From positions 4,600,402 to 4,664,401 of the forward strand of contig NC_030989.1 of the NCBI RefSeq assembly GCF_000149955.1: 64,000 nt of DNA, in the 5' to 3' direction. The position numbers and the translations under genes are program-made. Each line of letters opens with the position of its first letter. Positions within the stretch are counted from its first letter, which is position 1. The notes below the pieces were generated by a model. That model was not told the DNA's origin and made no database searches. It saw only the letters and a program-made list of their open reading frames with translations. Source of the stretch: Fusarium oxysporum f. sp. lycopersici 4287. Its lineage: Eukaryota > Ascomycota > Sordariomycetes > Hypocreales > Nectriaceae. This document shows, piece by piece, positions 22,501-34,731 of this stretch.

Positions 22501-24265
22501 CCTAAACATCGAGTAAGTGAACCGGTTATAGAAGCACCTCGCTGATTATCAGTTACTTTCTCATTGTAGGCGTCGAAAAATCATCAAACAACCTCCACGA
22601 GCAGCTTTTGAACTCTGTCTGCAGGTGCGTACGCCGTCTAGTGTTGGACTCGTCAGAGTTATCGAGGTGTCCGTATCTAACTTGGTTTCGACAGAGCCCC
22701 TTTGCATTTCTTTACATCAACAGAAAACGGTAGCATTCTGAACCGGTAGGTCAAGGCCCGGTTCCAAAGTCTTTACTGATCCGAGTAGCTTCAGTCAGGA
22801 CATGACACTCATCGATATGTCTCTTCCGCTAGCGTTCTATCTGACACTCGATTGTAAGCACTTCCTGATTATGAGACTCCGCTAACTCTCCCAGTGACCT
22901 TGCGATGTCTGGTTCAAATTGGTGTGGTAGCATCCGGAGCCAGCTACTTTGGCGCGTTTCTCCCAATTTCATTCTTGGCTCTATATCTCATCCAGAAGTA
23001 TTACCTTCGTACCTCCCGACAGATGCGACTACTGGATCTGGAAGCCAAGACACCACTCTACACACAATTCACAGAGATTACTGCTGGACTCGCAACTATC
23101 CGCTCATTCGGCTGGACAGATGAGTTTCTGGATGAAAGCTGTCGTATGCTGAATACATCACAGAAACCTTTCTATCTCATGTTTTGTATTCAGCGATGGT
23201 TAGAACTAGTGCTGGACCTCTTCGTTGCTGGGATGGCCATCTTGTTAGTCACAATTGCGCTTCGAATTCCCGGTACCACTAGCGAGGGTGCCATTGGGCT
23301 AGCGATGGTCAACCTGCTAGGGTTGAACCTGACACTAACAATGGTGATTGATCAATGGACGACTCTGGAGACGTCACTTGGAGCTATTGCCAGGTTGAAA
23401 TCGTTCATCAGCAACACCCCGAACGAAAATAAGCAGGATGAGACCGAAGTGCCAGACAATTGGCCAGGGGGTAGAATCGTGTTCGATGGCGTAACTGCGT
23501 CATACAGGTACGCGAGAGCTTCTCCTGGGAGTTCCGACTAACAACCTAGTGATGAATCGCAACCTGTACTTCGTGATGTTTCTCTTACTGTTGAAGCTGG
23601 GCAAAGAGTCTGCGTATGTGGACGTACTGGAAGGTAATGGCCAAAGTCGATTGATGATTCGATGAACTAGCTGACATCTCAGTGGCAAATCATCTTTGAT
23701 CCTTTCAATTCTACGTTTACTCGAGCTACAATCAGGAAGGATTCATATCGACGGCAAAGACCTAGCATCACTATCACGTCAACATATCCGATCCCAGATA
23801 ACAACAATCCCTCAAGATCCCGTAAGCGTCACAGGCACAGTACGACAGAATCTTGACCCGGAAGCACTCATCCAAGCGGATGAAATCCTCATTGAAGCTC
23901 TTAGAAAGACTACCCTATGGGCAACCATTGACACCCGCGGTGGACTTGATGCTGATCTGAGTGAGCTTGGATTTTCAGTCGGCCAACGTCAATTGTTTTG
24001 TCTCGCACGAGCCTTCCTCTCACATTCAAAGATCGTCCTACTCGATGAACCAACCAGCAGTGTTGACAACGCTACCGACAAAGACGTACGACGTATCATT
24101 CGAGAGGTTATGCAAGGGCGAACAGTGATTGAAGTCACTCATCGTCTTGACTATGTGACAGACTTTGATCTCGCCGTTGTCATGAAGGATGGGCGAATCA
24201 TCGAGACTGGCGACCCAAAGGAGTTACTCGTCCAGAACTCAGCTTTGAAGGCGCTGCGGGGATGA
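19592..24265 (+). CDS. ABC transporter, ABCC/MRP family, full length
   Basis: Multi-exon gene with about a dozen short introns and an intact frame throughout. Order: an N-terminal TMD0-type helix region, TMD1, NBD1, TMD2, NBD2. NBD1 has Walker A GRVGCGKSSLL, signature LSGGQKQRVALSRA and Walker B LILLDDVFSSLD, with D in place of the catalytic glutamate as is usual for MRP proteins. NBD2 has Walker A GRTGSGKSSLI (across an intron near 23632-23682), the altered signature FSVGQRQLFCLARA, and Walker B IVLLDEPTSSVD. One 42-base intron near 19778-19819 has no stop and keeps the frame, so naive ORF calling reads through it. The product is about 1350 residues, exporting conjugates or lipophilic metabolites across plasma or vacuolar membrane. 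The adjacent P450 makes metabolite export a reasonable guess. Confidence 0.92.
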
Positions 24266-24364
24266 CATCACTCTACTCACCATGTATATCAATGTTCTTA
24301 TATACATCTCATCTCATCTATTGTACATTAAATTTATTATACTTTTGTCTATCCATATCCCAAT

Positions 24365-26056
24365 CTAATCGCTCTTTGAAGGCCACTTTATCCTTCGCTC
24401 TGCCCTCACATACAGGTTGTTCGGTCGAATCAATTGAAACATTGGATCATACTCAACAGGTCCATCTTGTGCAAGACTGAACTTGTATCGATACACCAAC
24501 TTGGGCAGGAAGACCTTGACTTCTTGCAGAGCAAAGTTGAAACCAACACACATACGAGGTCCAGTGGCGAAAGGAATATACGAAGCATTAGGGCGGTTCT
24601 TGACACGATCAGTGTCCCATCGATCAGGATCAAACAAAGCTGGGTTGTCCCAAATCTTGGTGTTGTTGTGAATGTGGTGAAGGGCGGGAATGACGATAGA
24701 GTCTTTGGGAAGCTTATAGCCACCGGGGAGGACCATGTCGACGGATGCTGTTCGTGCAGGTTGGTACGAAGGGTTGTGTCGTCGTTGTGTCTCCTTGATG
24801 TACTTGTCAAGGAAGGTAAGTTTGTTGGTAAGGTCGGCAGTGATTTGGGTGTTCTCATCGAAGCCATTGTCCACCATTTCTTGGAGAAGTCTCTCTTGCA
24901 TGCCAGGGTAAGCAACGAGGCCGTAGAGCAGCCATGAAAGAAGAGAACTAGTTGTTGTGAAACCGGCACCAGTGGCAACAACAAGAGGCTCCATGATTCG
25001 CTCACGAGGAAGCTTGTTGCCCTTGCTATCACTAGCACGAAGGACATAATCGACCATGTTCTCGGCTTGGACAGCAGCATCCTGCAGCTCCAAGTCTCCC
25101 TCACCCTTGGAAGCGTTCTCAACAGACTCCTTCATCATCAACTCCATGTGCGCGCGAGCATCCCGGAGACGTTGAGGGTCACCGAATGGGAGGTTCTTGT
25201 ACCAGCTGCCCATTGAAGTGATCTTCTTGTTGAGTTCCAGAGATTGCGCAATTCTCATCACCATTGCATGAGGTCTTGCATCAGGAGAGGTAAAGTGTTG
25301 GAAGTCCATGCCAAGCACCAACTTGCCGACAGCCTGAGATCCAAGCTTCAACATGTAAGGATACACATTCCAAGCCTCGTCGCGCTCATCAAGTTCGTCA
25401 AAAACCTTGAACGCATCCTCAACAGTCTTTTGCATGGTAGGAGCATAGTGTCGCACGGCCTTGGGACCAAGAGCTGGAGGCAGAAACTTGTGTACCTCTT
25501 TCCACTCTTCTGTATCAGTGTCACCAAGGAAAACACCAGCCTCCTTGTTCTTGATGGGGAACAGAGGGTGACCTTCGATGATGCGTTTGGAGAAAAAGTC
25601 TGTCTCGCCGAAAACAATGTTGGCCAGCTTGGGATCATTTGTGTGATAAATGGTGCTGCCCATGTTGGTGGTCTTGAAGAGAGGGCCATACTTCTCGAAT
25701 AACCGTTGGTGGTTACCGAGATGGTCAGGGTACACTTCAAAATAGTTGCCTACAAGAGGCAGACCTTTTGGGCCTGGAACCTCGCGAACAGCCTTTCCAT
25801 CGATGGTGATGGAAATGTCATCAGTGGCGAGGACGTCTGCAACGGTTGTCAAAGCATCGGACTCAGTGACAAAACCAATGCCTAAAAATTAGCGACATCG
25901 CTTCAGCCAATGAATCTACTTACCAGATGGATCAACAATTGCAAAATGCGACGCCACCAGATGTTGAAGACCTTGCTCGTCTAATGACGTAGGGATCTCA
26001 ATTTCCTGGGCAGTTGAAGGGTCTTCACCCATAAGATGGAAACGTTTAGTAGCCAT
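24365..26056 (-). CDS. Cytochrome P450
   Basis: Two exons: the first from ATG 26054-26056 (MATKRFHLMGEDPSTAQEIE), intron 25882-25923, then a long second exon ending WPSKSD at 24365. Motifs in order: the proline-rich hinge PGPKGLPLVGNYF, the I-helix region VVATGAGFTTTSSLLSWLL, the ExxR pair (ETQR), the PERF-like FDPDRW and the heme-cysteine loop FATGPRMCVGFNFA. There is no obvious N-terminal membrane anchor; instead about 65 residues precede the hinge. It is convergent with the ABC transporter (stops 99 bases apart) and divergent from a cytochrome b5/b5-reductase fusion across a 650-base promoter, so that reductase may be its electron donor. The substrate is unknown. Confidence 0.92.
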
Positions 26057-26708
26057 GATGAATGCTGAGAATTGTCTAACAAATGACAGGCTGCTACGGA
26101 GTGTCTGTCTATATAGACCATCGACGTTAAATGAGCCGAGGCTCAGAGCCTCAACGTCGAGTGGATCTACAAACCTTGCAATCTGTCGGTAGATATGGAT
26201 AGGGGTGAAGAATTTGACGCTTGGACGGGATGATTCGGTGGCGCATATAAAATCTCCGCTGTACGTTGGTGAGTACTTAAGTTTCGGTGTGGCTTGCACT
26301 ATTGGACGGGTATCGTCGATTTGACTAATTTAGCTTATTCGTATGGAAATAACGCATTTGAGTCATGGAATTGGTACGAATATGCCGGCAGCTTATCGTG
26401 TCTTTAGGCAATCAAGGCATGAACAACAAATCCGACGGCATTTACGTTGAAACCGAATTCCGTGCCTCGGTCAATGCAACCTTTGATCCATGTTTATCGG
26501 GTTTATATCCTTTAAAAGTTGGTGAAATCATGAAACGGAGCAAGCACGGTCTCTCGGCCGTTCCGGACCCACAGTCGGCCGGGAAAAGACCTTGGAGCCT
26601 CGGTTTGACCTGATGAGGAAATTAACTGGCCAATCCTTGATGTGGTATTTGATTGCATTCATATAGCGTGCCTGCGCTCCGTAATTGTTTTCTGTGCGGT
26701 TAAAGAAA
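26057..26708. promoter_or_regulatory. Shared divergent promoter of P450 and b5/b5-reductase genes
   Basis: 652 bases between the two start codons. It contains CGG-rich direct copies (CTCGGCCG and GTCGGCCGGG around 26551-26582) of the kind bound by Zn2Cys6 regulators, though no regulator is encoded next to it. A short open frame inside (26365-26613) has no coding support. Co-regulation of the two genes is inference from the arrangement. Confidence 0.4.
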
Positions 26709-28105
26709 ATGGCTTCGTTTACTGCTAAAGAAGTGGCTGCTCACAACACTCGTGATGATTGTTGGACAATCATTAACGGAAAAGGTATGTTTTTTTGTTT
26801 TGGGGTTGAGAATTTTCTGACGGTTTAGTTTATGATGTTACGAAATACATTGAGGATCATCCTGGTGGTGCGGATGTCCTGATTGAAGTTGCTGGCAAGG
26901 ACTCAACGGTGGAGTTTGACAATGCAGGCCATTCTGAGGATGCTTTTGAGATTATGGAGGAGTATCTGATTGGAACGTACAGTGGTGCACCTGTACGAGG
27001 CGCCCCAAAAGCTGTGACGCTCAAAAAGGCGGCTCCAAAGGCTGTTGCTGAAAGTAGCTTCACTTCAACGGCACTCACAGCTACCGCTGCTATTTCTGTC
27101 GGCGCTGTTGCGCTTCAAGCATATCGATTGAACCCTGAGATGCTTAACTCATTACCCAAGCTCAAGACCAGTGGCTCAGGACCTGGTTTCCTTGAAGGCT
27201 TCTTGATTGCTTCAGCGCTCTTCACCGTCGCTGGGACAATCACCGCCAAGAAACTCTCTAAGCATCTTCACTTCGAAGAGGGCGGCTTTATGAGCTACGC
27301 TCCTCACAAGAAGATGCCCAAGGTCACAAAAGTCAACCCCCTCATTCAACGAGGCTGGCTCGACCCAACAGCATACCACGCTCTTCCTCTAACCGAGAAG
27401 GAATTAATCGCCCCCAACGTCTACCGTCTTGTCTTCAGCCTCCCAACACCCACAACAGTCCTCGGTCTCCCAACAGGCCAACATCTCGCCATCAAAGCTG
27501 AAATCGACGGCAAGACAGTGAATCGCTCATACACACCCATCTCCAACAACAACGATCTGGGCAAACTCGAGCTCGTCATCAAATGTTACCCCGACGGACT
27601 TTTGACAGGAAAATACCTTGCCAATCTCTCCCTCGGCGATGAAGTTTCCTTCCGCGGTCCCAAGGGCGCAATGCGCTACAAGAACGGTCTCTGCAAACGA
27701 ATAGGCATGCTGGCCGGCGGAACAGGAATAACGCCCATGTTCCAAATAATCCGCGCCATCTGCGAAGACGATCGCGACTTGACACAAGTAAGCCTCATCT
27801 ACGCGAACCGCTCAGAACAAGATATTCTTCTACGCAACGAACTCGAAACCTTTGCGCGTCGATACCCCCAGAATTTCCGCCTGTACTACGTTGTTGAAAA
27901 CGCACCAGAAAATTGGACTTTTGGCACGGGGTACGCTACACAAGAGCTCATGCAGGAAAAGTTCCCCGCGCCAGGCGCCGACTCGAAGATCATGCTGTGC
28001 GGACCGCCGGGGATGGTAAAGGCGGCAAAGACCTCGCTTGGCAACCTTGGCTTCGAGCAGCCCGGCGCTTCTGCCAAGATGAGCGATCACATCTTTTGCT
28101 TCTAG
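26709..28105 (+). CDS. Cytochrome b5 / NADH-cytochrome b5 reductase fusion
   Basis: Exon 1 starts at 26709 ([19 protein letters not shown]), intron 26785-26828, then one long exon. Residues 1-80 are a cytochrome b5 domain with the two heme histidines (EDHPGGADV and NAGHSEDAF). Two hydrophobic segments follow (about residues 105-125 and 145-165). The C-terminal 270 residues are a ferredoxin-reductase-like module: FAD motif RSYTPIS, pyrophosphate/NADH motif [10 protein letters not shown] and CGPPGMV. The usual fungal b5 reductase lacks the b5 domain, so this is a natural fusion delivering electrons from NADH through FAD to its own heme. Placement head-to-head with a P450 suggests that P450, or a desaturase or hydroxylase, as acceptor. 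Cellular site is probably the endoplasmic reticulum. Confidence 0.92.
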
Positions 28106-28366
28106 ACTCTTTTAGATACTTTAATGATACTGCATATTCCTCCGTGCCCGCACACCCATGTCGTAGGATCGGCACCCATGAAACCTTGTCTTATGCTTAT
28201 GAGCTTATTTTGTGGCCGGCCCAACGCCCGCAAATCTCACGACCTGCCGTTTTGAGTAACTCACTGCATATTCCGCATAACCAGGATTAAATTTCGACAT
28301 CGTTCTGCGCCGTATCTCCTTCTTATAAGTTGCACGTAAATCTCCCGTGTACTTTGTTCAGCAGCA

Positions 28367-30094
28367 ATGGCGGACCGTAAAGAGACTCAGGCCTTTGATG
28401 GCTTGAGACACGATGACATCAGTGATGAAAGACCTGATAATGGGAGTACCATTGACGCGCAGAACTTTGCGTACAGTGAGGATCGAAAGATCGGTATTAC
28501 GGGCGCTGTGTTTTTGATTCTGAATAAGATGATTGGAACAGGAAGTAAGTTTTTCACTTTTCTGAGCTGACCACGCTGACTTTTAGTCTTTTCAACGCCG
28601 TCGAGTATCTTTGCAGCTACTGGCTCTGTCGGCATCTCTCTTATGCTATGGGTGATCGGCGGCTTTCTCACCTTCTGCGGTCTAAGCGTCTTTCTCGAAT
28701 TCGGCTTAGCTATCCCACGATCTGGTGGTGAGAAGAATTATCTTGAGCGCGTTTATCGCCGTCCTCGATATTTAGCAACTTGCGTTCTTGCATCGCAGAT
28801 GATTCTTCTTGGGTTTTCATCCGGTAACTCTCTTGCATTCGGACGATATATCCTATTTGCATCTGGACGAGAAACACCCGATGGCTGGGAAGCTCGCGGC
28901 ATCGCAGTAACATGCGTAACCTTTGCCGTCCTCATGCACAGCGTAACACCAAAGTGGGGTATCCGCCTCTTCAACGTCCTCGGCGTCTTCAAAGTCGTCA
29001 TTCTCCTCTTCATCGTCTTTTCAGGCTTTGCCGCCCTCGCAGGCCATCGCCGCGTGCCCAACCCCCACAACTTCGACAACGCCTTCAGGATCGAAGATGG
29101 CGACGGCTACGGCGGCGGTGGGGCATACGCTTACTCAAACGCCCTCCTCAATATCATATACAGCTACAAAGGCTGGGAGAATGCAAACTACGTTGTAAGC
29201 GAACTAAAACACCCCAAGAAAACTCTCGCCATCGCAGCGCCGATTGCGATCGGCGGTGTTACGATTCTGTACGTCCTCGCAAACGTAGCGTACTTTGCAG
29301 CGATTCCGAAATCAGACCTCGCCAAGTCCGAAGTCATCGTCGCCGGCCTCTTTTTCCGAAACATCTTTGGTGAGAGTGCGGCTGCGCGAAGTCTTCCTGC
29401 TTTTGTGGCGCTGAGTAATCTCGGAAATGTCCTTGCTGTTTCGTTTGCGCATGCGAGATTGAATCAGGAGTTGGCGAAGGAGGGAATGTTGCCGTTTAGT
29501 CGGTTCTGGGCGTCGAATAAGCCATTTAATGCACCAGCTTCTGCGGTAAGTTGTGTTCGTGCTTGGTTGAAGTGATGGGGCTGACGGTTTAGCTTTTTCT
29601 TCATTGGATTGTCACGGTTGTTGTTCTTCTCGCACCGCCTGCTGGACCAGCTTATAACTTTATCGTCAACCTGTAAGTCATCCTCATTCACGCTCCGTCA
29701 ACAAAGTTAACAGCTTAGGTACACATACCCCGGCTCATGGATCAACGGCTTCGTCACAGCAGGCTTGATATACCTGCACTACAAAAAGTCCGAGAACTGG
29801 TCATCACCGTGGCACACATATCTCCCCATCTCCATAATTTACCTCCTCGCCAACGTCTTCCTGGCCTTGGTACCCTTCATCCCACCCGATGGCGACTGGA
29901 ACGCGGATGGATACCCGTACTACGTGTTCCCAGTTGTTGGTGTTGGCGTTTTGATCCTTGGCGGCGTTTACTGGAGCTTCTGGACAAAGATACTTCCGAG
30001 GATTGGGGGATATAAGGTTGTTGCGGATAGGACGTTTGATGACTCTGGTGTTGAGACTGTTAGGTACCGAAAGGTTCCTGTCAAGAGGGACTAG
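28367..30094 (+). CDS. APC-family amino-acid permease (MUP1-like), intact
   Basis: Starts at 28367 (MADRKETQAFDGLRHDDISD). Introns lie near 28543-28586, 29546-29592 and 29672-29718, and the gene ends ...YRKVPVKRD. The protein has about 12 hydrophobic segments, with the family signatures NKMIGTGIFSTPSSI, GGEKNYLERVYRRP and ENANYVVSELKHPKKTL. It is the intact paralogue of the frameshifted permease at 1-1409, sharing segments such as FSRFWASNKPFNAP/FSRLWASNRPFNAP and NIAYFAAV/NVAYFAAI. It probably imports methionine or a related amino acid. It is convergent with the kinase gene at 30376 and may lie outside the polyol gene set, although an accessory uptake role cannot be excluded. Confidence 0.88.
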
Positions 30095-30375
30095 TGAGTG
30101 TGGCTTGGGGACGGTTTGTGGGAGGCTGATAGATGTTGCTAAGTGTTGTGAGGTATAAAGGTGGGGAAGTTTATGATGGTCTTAGGATATAGTTTCCTGA
30201 ATTGAGACTGTCCTAAGATAGTATCAGGGCAGTTTATAATAGGCTTCTATTGCGCTCTAGAACGGTTCATGCTACTTGAGTTAAAGAGGCGTAAGCTTAT
30301 AAACCAGAAAGAAAAAATAAACAAGTCTAAAACTAAAAAAGATTTTCGATATAATAGCATATGTACATTTAGCCT

Positions 30376-32216
30376 CTATAAGTTTTCTGCCATACCGCTA
30401 AGTATCTCGGAAAGTGCCCAGGCTCCCGGGTCAGGTACCTGCTGCTTACTAGCCTCACCAACATACAAAGCCCTTCCAAGTTTCGGTCTCAGATATCGCG
30501 TAGCCTCTGCCTTCTCTTTGGCCTTCACGACTCCAGCTTCAAAGCTCTTTGTCTTCACAAACTCATCCGAAAACGGCAAAAGAACATCCATCACGGTGCG
30601 GTCTCCCTCTCTTGCCGTCGTGCAAGTCTTGAGAGACTCGACAGCAACATGAAGCGCTTCAGCATAGATCTCAGCAGTTATTGCCTTGGTGACTTTCTGA
30701 CCTGAGAGTTGACGCTTGAGGGCGTTGTTGAGAGCTGTGAGGAGAATGCCAAAGATGGCACCTAGGGTTCCGCCCATGTCATCAACTGTGTCGGTGATTG
30801 CTTCGAGGAACGACACAACAGAGTCTGGGGCAGCATGTCCCTCGTCAATTTTTCGAATCACTGATTCGCACAATCCTTTCACTGCTTCACCACAATCACC
30901 ATCACCCATCATCATATCCCACTCAGTGAGCTTTGGCTCAGCTAGGATGGCTTTCTTACATGCTGATCGGATGCACCTCTCAAGTAATGAGGGATCCACT
31001 GAGTCATACTGCTTGGTGGCAGCAGCAGACTCGTTTCCATTTGCGTGACCATTTTGCTTTCCTTCGCTTCGAGACTCAAGCTTCTGTGACGGTCTGGCAA
31101 GGTTTGGCCATGAAACAGCTGTTGTAGGCCGGTCAAAAAGCTCGAGTAATGTCGCGGTCGTTGTCTTGCAAAGGCTTGCAGAAGCTGATAGATTGCAGAG
31201 CGAGATCGAGAAACCCGGTGCATTCAAAGAGGTCTCAAACGATCCTGATAGACACCTAACTGGCTGAATAAACCATGTTGAAGCAAGCTGTTGCTGAATC
31301 TCGTCCACTAACGCACCAAGCTCCAGGTTTGAAAGACCACCATAGTTATTGACCAGCAGTAAAACCTCATCGTCTTGAGTGAATTTGCAGAATCCTCGTT
31401 CTGGATCGCTGCTGTCACATAGAAGCTCCAAACAAGACTTTATAACTGTCTCAACTGTTGGGAAAGGAGAAACGAGTTGTTGGCCGGGTTCATTGTGAAC
31501 ACCGGCTCCGATGACGCAAATATCGTCGGCGACTCTCTGGTATTGACGACCCGGCACATGGCAGTGGTCAAGCGATGATCCGATTGAGACGGTGTTGTCA
31601 TTTACTGCTCGGCCTAGGTCCACACATTGTTCGAAAGACCAGTCCTCGGCGGCGGCAGCACAGAGAATTTTCATCGCTATTGCCCATATCAGTATAATGA
31701 GCCCCAGCTTTCTCTCATTGGGAGCTACATACTGAATACATGACCAGGCATGCCTCTTCTTCCCACTCGTTCCGATCTGCTTCTCCCAATAGAAACATCA
31801 TCAGTAGCTGGAAGAACCAGATAGTCTTCCCCGGATCCTGCAGCTTTTGCTTTTTCAGCAGCAAGACCAAAGTGAAGTCGATCCCCAGTGTAGTTCGTAA
31901 TGAGAAAGATGGTTCCCTTGGTAGATGGTGCCAGCTTCTTGGCAGCTAGGATCTGTTTGGTGCTTGGTGAAGCGAAGATGTCGCCACATGCTACTGCTGA
32001 GAGAAGGCCTTCACCGACGAACCCGCTCCAGGAGGGCTCATGGCCTGAACCACCGCCACTGATGATGGCGACTTTTGAGGGGTCGTGATGTAGATTAGCT
32101 ACAACACGTTCGGGCTCGTTTGAGATTAGATGGGGGTTTGCTGTCACAAGGGACCTTAGTGCTCGGGGTACCAAAGAGTTTGCAGCTGCTTCTGAGAAAT
32201 AGTGTTTTGTTGACAT
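30376..32216 (-). CDS. Dihydroxyacetone-kinase-family ketose kinase (DhaK-DhaL fusion)
   Basis: Starts at ATG 32214-32216 (MSTKHYFSEAAANSLVPRAL), intron 31677-31732, ends ...SEILSGMAENL. The N-terminal DhaK (substrate) domain has ISGGGSGHEPSWSGFVG, LITNYTGDRLHFGLA and SSLDHCHVPGR, the last with the histidine expected to hold the ketose covalently. The C-terminal DhaL (ATP) domain has MMMGDGDCGEAVKG and MGGTLGAIFGILL. At about 590 residues it matches the family. The nominal reaction is ATP-dependent phosphorylation of dihydroxyacetone. Its neighbours (RpiB-type isomerase, SDR, class II aldolase, regulator, transporter) instead suggest a catabolic kinase for erythrulose or a similar short ketose, as for DAK-type erythrulose kinases. 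It is divergent from the Zn2Cys6 regulator. Confidence 0.9.
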
Positions 32217-32775
32217 GATGAAGAGCAAAATCGCGGGAGGATTGATGGGAACATATCACCAATGTGATTGAATCATGATTAATTGTTATTTTAATCAAGT
32301 GCCTACATATATAAGTTTATCATCCATAGGTACCGCTTTAAGAAGCTCCAACCTCGTTACGAACCAAATTCCAGCCGGGTTACCTCTCCCGACTTTCCCT
32401 TAGAGTATTTCAGCGCCTAGATATTATCTGCAGGGTAACACATGGAAAAATGACCGCGAGACGCAACTTGTCCAGCTCGCAGACCAGCAAGGTTCCCCGC
32501 AGTTTGGAGCCAACCTAGCTTGGGGAAGCCAGAAACTTAGGACATCCACTCTACGTGATGAAAAGATTCAGGTAAACCTAGTATATTTTAATGAGCCTTT
32601 AGGCTAATTAATTTTGGCACCGTAGTTCAATATTCACAGGTTTTCTTCCTAGCTTGACTCAGGGCAGCTTTGGCTAAACACCGGCAATGGAGCTTCCCAT
32701 GTCGGCGAAATCGTATGCTGTCAGTCCTATTCTGCCAACCTTCGTCTCGCGTCACTCCATGCGACACTATCTCCA
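32217..32775. promoter_or_regulatory. Divergent promoter of kinase and Zn2Cys6 regulator
   Basis: 559 bases between start codons. It holds copy A of a small dispersed repeat (32551-32576 and flanks), so part of the spacer is likely old mobile-element sequence. No operator is assigned; control of the kinase by the adjacent regulator is inference. Confidence 0.4.
32551..32576 (+). repeat. Dispersed repeat family 2, copy A
   Basis: A 26-base core starting CTACGTGATGAAAAG. It aligns without gaps to 49793-49818 (five differences, all transitions) and to the minus strand of 50950-50975 (five differences). Similarity extends into the flanks (AGGACATCC / AGGACCTCT before; TTTAGGCTAATT / CTTAGACTAGTT after). 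Confidence 0.6.
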
Positions 32776-34664
32776 ATGGACCGAGATGAAGACGATCAAA
32801 CGCGGCTGAGGAAGAGACCTCGCAAGTCTCGCAGCCGAGGGTTGCGTACGAGAACTGGCTGGTTAGTGCATATCTCCTCATGTGTGATTGCATGATATGA
32901 TCATTGAGGTCTAATAGATACAGTTTGACGTGTCGCAAGCGGCACAAGAAATGCGATGGTGAGAGTGACCTTTCATGTTGCCTCCTACAATACCCGCTAA
33001 TGGGCTATTATTGACGCATGCCAGAGAGGCGTCCAGTCTGCGGACCCTGTACGATCAGATCTCGCGACTGTGTCTACCCCGAAACGCAGTCTTCGTTGAC
33101 AAGCATTGATGAGTCCGAAACACAATCAAGGGAGCAGTTATTCCTCGGTGATCAGGACTCTCCAGCAGCACTTGATCTACCAGATTCACACAGCAACCAC
33201 CTAGCCACTGACACTGGCCCCAACATACAGCCGTCCCTGTCCGCAAACGATGTCTCACTTCTCGGCGTGGCCCCCCAGCCACTAACTACCTCTACCTGGT
33301 CAGCAGACTCAGCCTTCTGGACTGCCGACTTTGCTTCGACGCGATGGCTTGACCTGCTCGCCAATGACGCTGCACAAGCAGATAGCGGCTTCTCGCTTGT
33401 GCCAACTCCAGCCTTGAGAGAAGGTGAAGAGAGACCTCCAGACATCGGAAGCCTTCAAGCACGTTTATCTCAAGTTGCCGAAGTTGAGCCTACAAGCTGG
33501 AAAGCTGGAGTGAGTCCGGCAACTTTGTCGCCGCATGAAGCTGTTCTGCTTCGTCACTTTGCAGAGAAGTGTGCGTTATGGCTGGACCTCTTCCATCCTC
33601 AGAGTTTGTTCTCTACATACGTTATCAGACTGGCACTGAAAGACCCAGGGCTTCTTCATGCCATTCTTGCTCTCGCTGCACGTCATCGCTCCAAGCTACC
33701 CAGTCCCAGCAACCATACCGTAACGGATAACGAGTCGATCCGACATTACTATGAGACACTTCACTACGTACAGGAAGCTCTAGCCTATACAAGCTACACC
33801 AAATCAGAAGAGCTTCTAGCCACTGCCATTGTTATCTCGTCGTACGAAATGCTCGATGAATCAGATGGGCGGGGAAACTGGCAGAGACACCTAAAGGGCG
33901 TCTTCTGGATACAGAGATCTCAAGACGTAAACGGAGGCTCTGGTGGCCTTCGCCAGGCTGTTTGGTGGGCTTGGCTCCGTCAGGACATCTGGGCTGCGTT
34001 CAGGGAAAAGAGACCCTGCCTTAGTTTCTGGGTTCCAGTTCAGGACCTCAGTGAGCTTGACCAGCATGACTTGGCAGAGAGAGCTATATATCTTCTCTCT
34101 CAGGCGGTGAATTACTATGCACATTCCCATGCTGCCGTATCCGGCTCGACAACGAATCGTCTAGCGCCAGTGGACTTGGGTCGTGCGAGAGTTGACATTT
34201 TGAACAAGATAGAAGAGCTCAAGTCTCACTTCGGCGAGCAATACCAACCCCTTCCATCACCCTCCAAAACCACTGACATCTTCAATAGAATTTGGATACA
34301 CCCACCAGAATTTGGGGCTGCGTTGCAGGCACTTGCATTTGCGCAAATATTGATAGCGCTTCATAGTCCAATACCGGCTGGATTTAATGGGTATCTAAGA
34401 ATGCAAAAGACACTCACGCAATCTGTAGACACCATCTGCGGGATAGCTATGGACTTGAAGGATGAGGCCTGTCAAATCGTATCAGCGCAGTGTCTTTACG
34501 GGGCGGGTCTTTGTTTGCAAGAAGCTGATAAGCGTGAAAAAGTTATTTCTTTGATGGAGGCTTGTGAGGCTAGAGTTAACTGGGTCCCTATGAAGATGTG
34601 GAGAGATGATTTGAGAACAGAGTGGTCCAAGGCAGATCTGGAAGGAAGCCAGGACGCCTTCTGA
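32776..34664 (+). CDS. Zn2Cys6 transcription factor
   Basis: Three exons: start at 32776 (MDRDEDDQTRLRKRPRKSRS), introns about 32863-32921 and 32957-33024. Splicing joins C-LTC-RKRHKKC across to DERRPVCGPC-TIRSRDC. This is a textbook CX2CX6CX6CX2CX6C binuclear cluster, reconstructed across two introns and so missed by simple ORF finding. A very basic stretch (RLRKRPRKSRSRGLRTR) precedes it. The remaining ~550 residues look like the fungal-specific regulatory domain (for example LSPHEAVLLRHFAEKCALWLDLFHP and HAILALAARHR). It is divergent from the ketose kinase and inside the putative polyol-catabolic set, so it is the likely pathway-specific activator (inference). It is convergent with the aldolase gene (67 bases). 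Confidence 0.92.
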
Positions 34665-34731
34665 GAACACAAGACTCAGCCAGTAAAGTCACCCTCATAA
34701 TTGATAATAATGAACTATGGTATAGCTTCTC

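Noticed and set aside
22560..22860. Stop codons in TMD2 of the ABC transporter as evidence of a pseudogene
   Set aside because: Two short introns restore LLNSVCRAPLHFFTSTENGS and NRFSQDMTLIDM in one frame.
31675..31740. Kinase gene broken in two by a stop
   Set aside because: A clean GT-AG intron at 31677-31732 joins the halves in frame (HVF-T-MKILCA).
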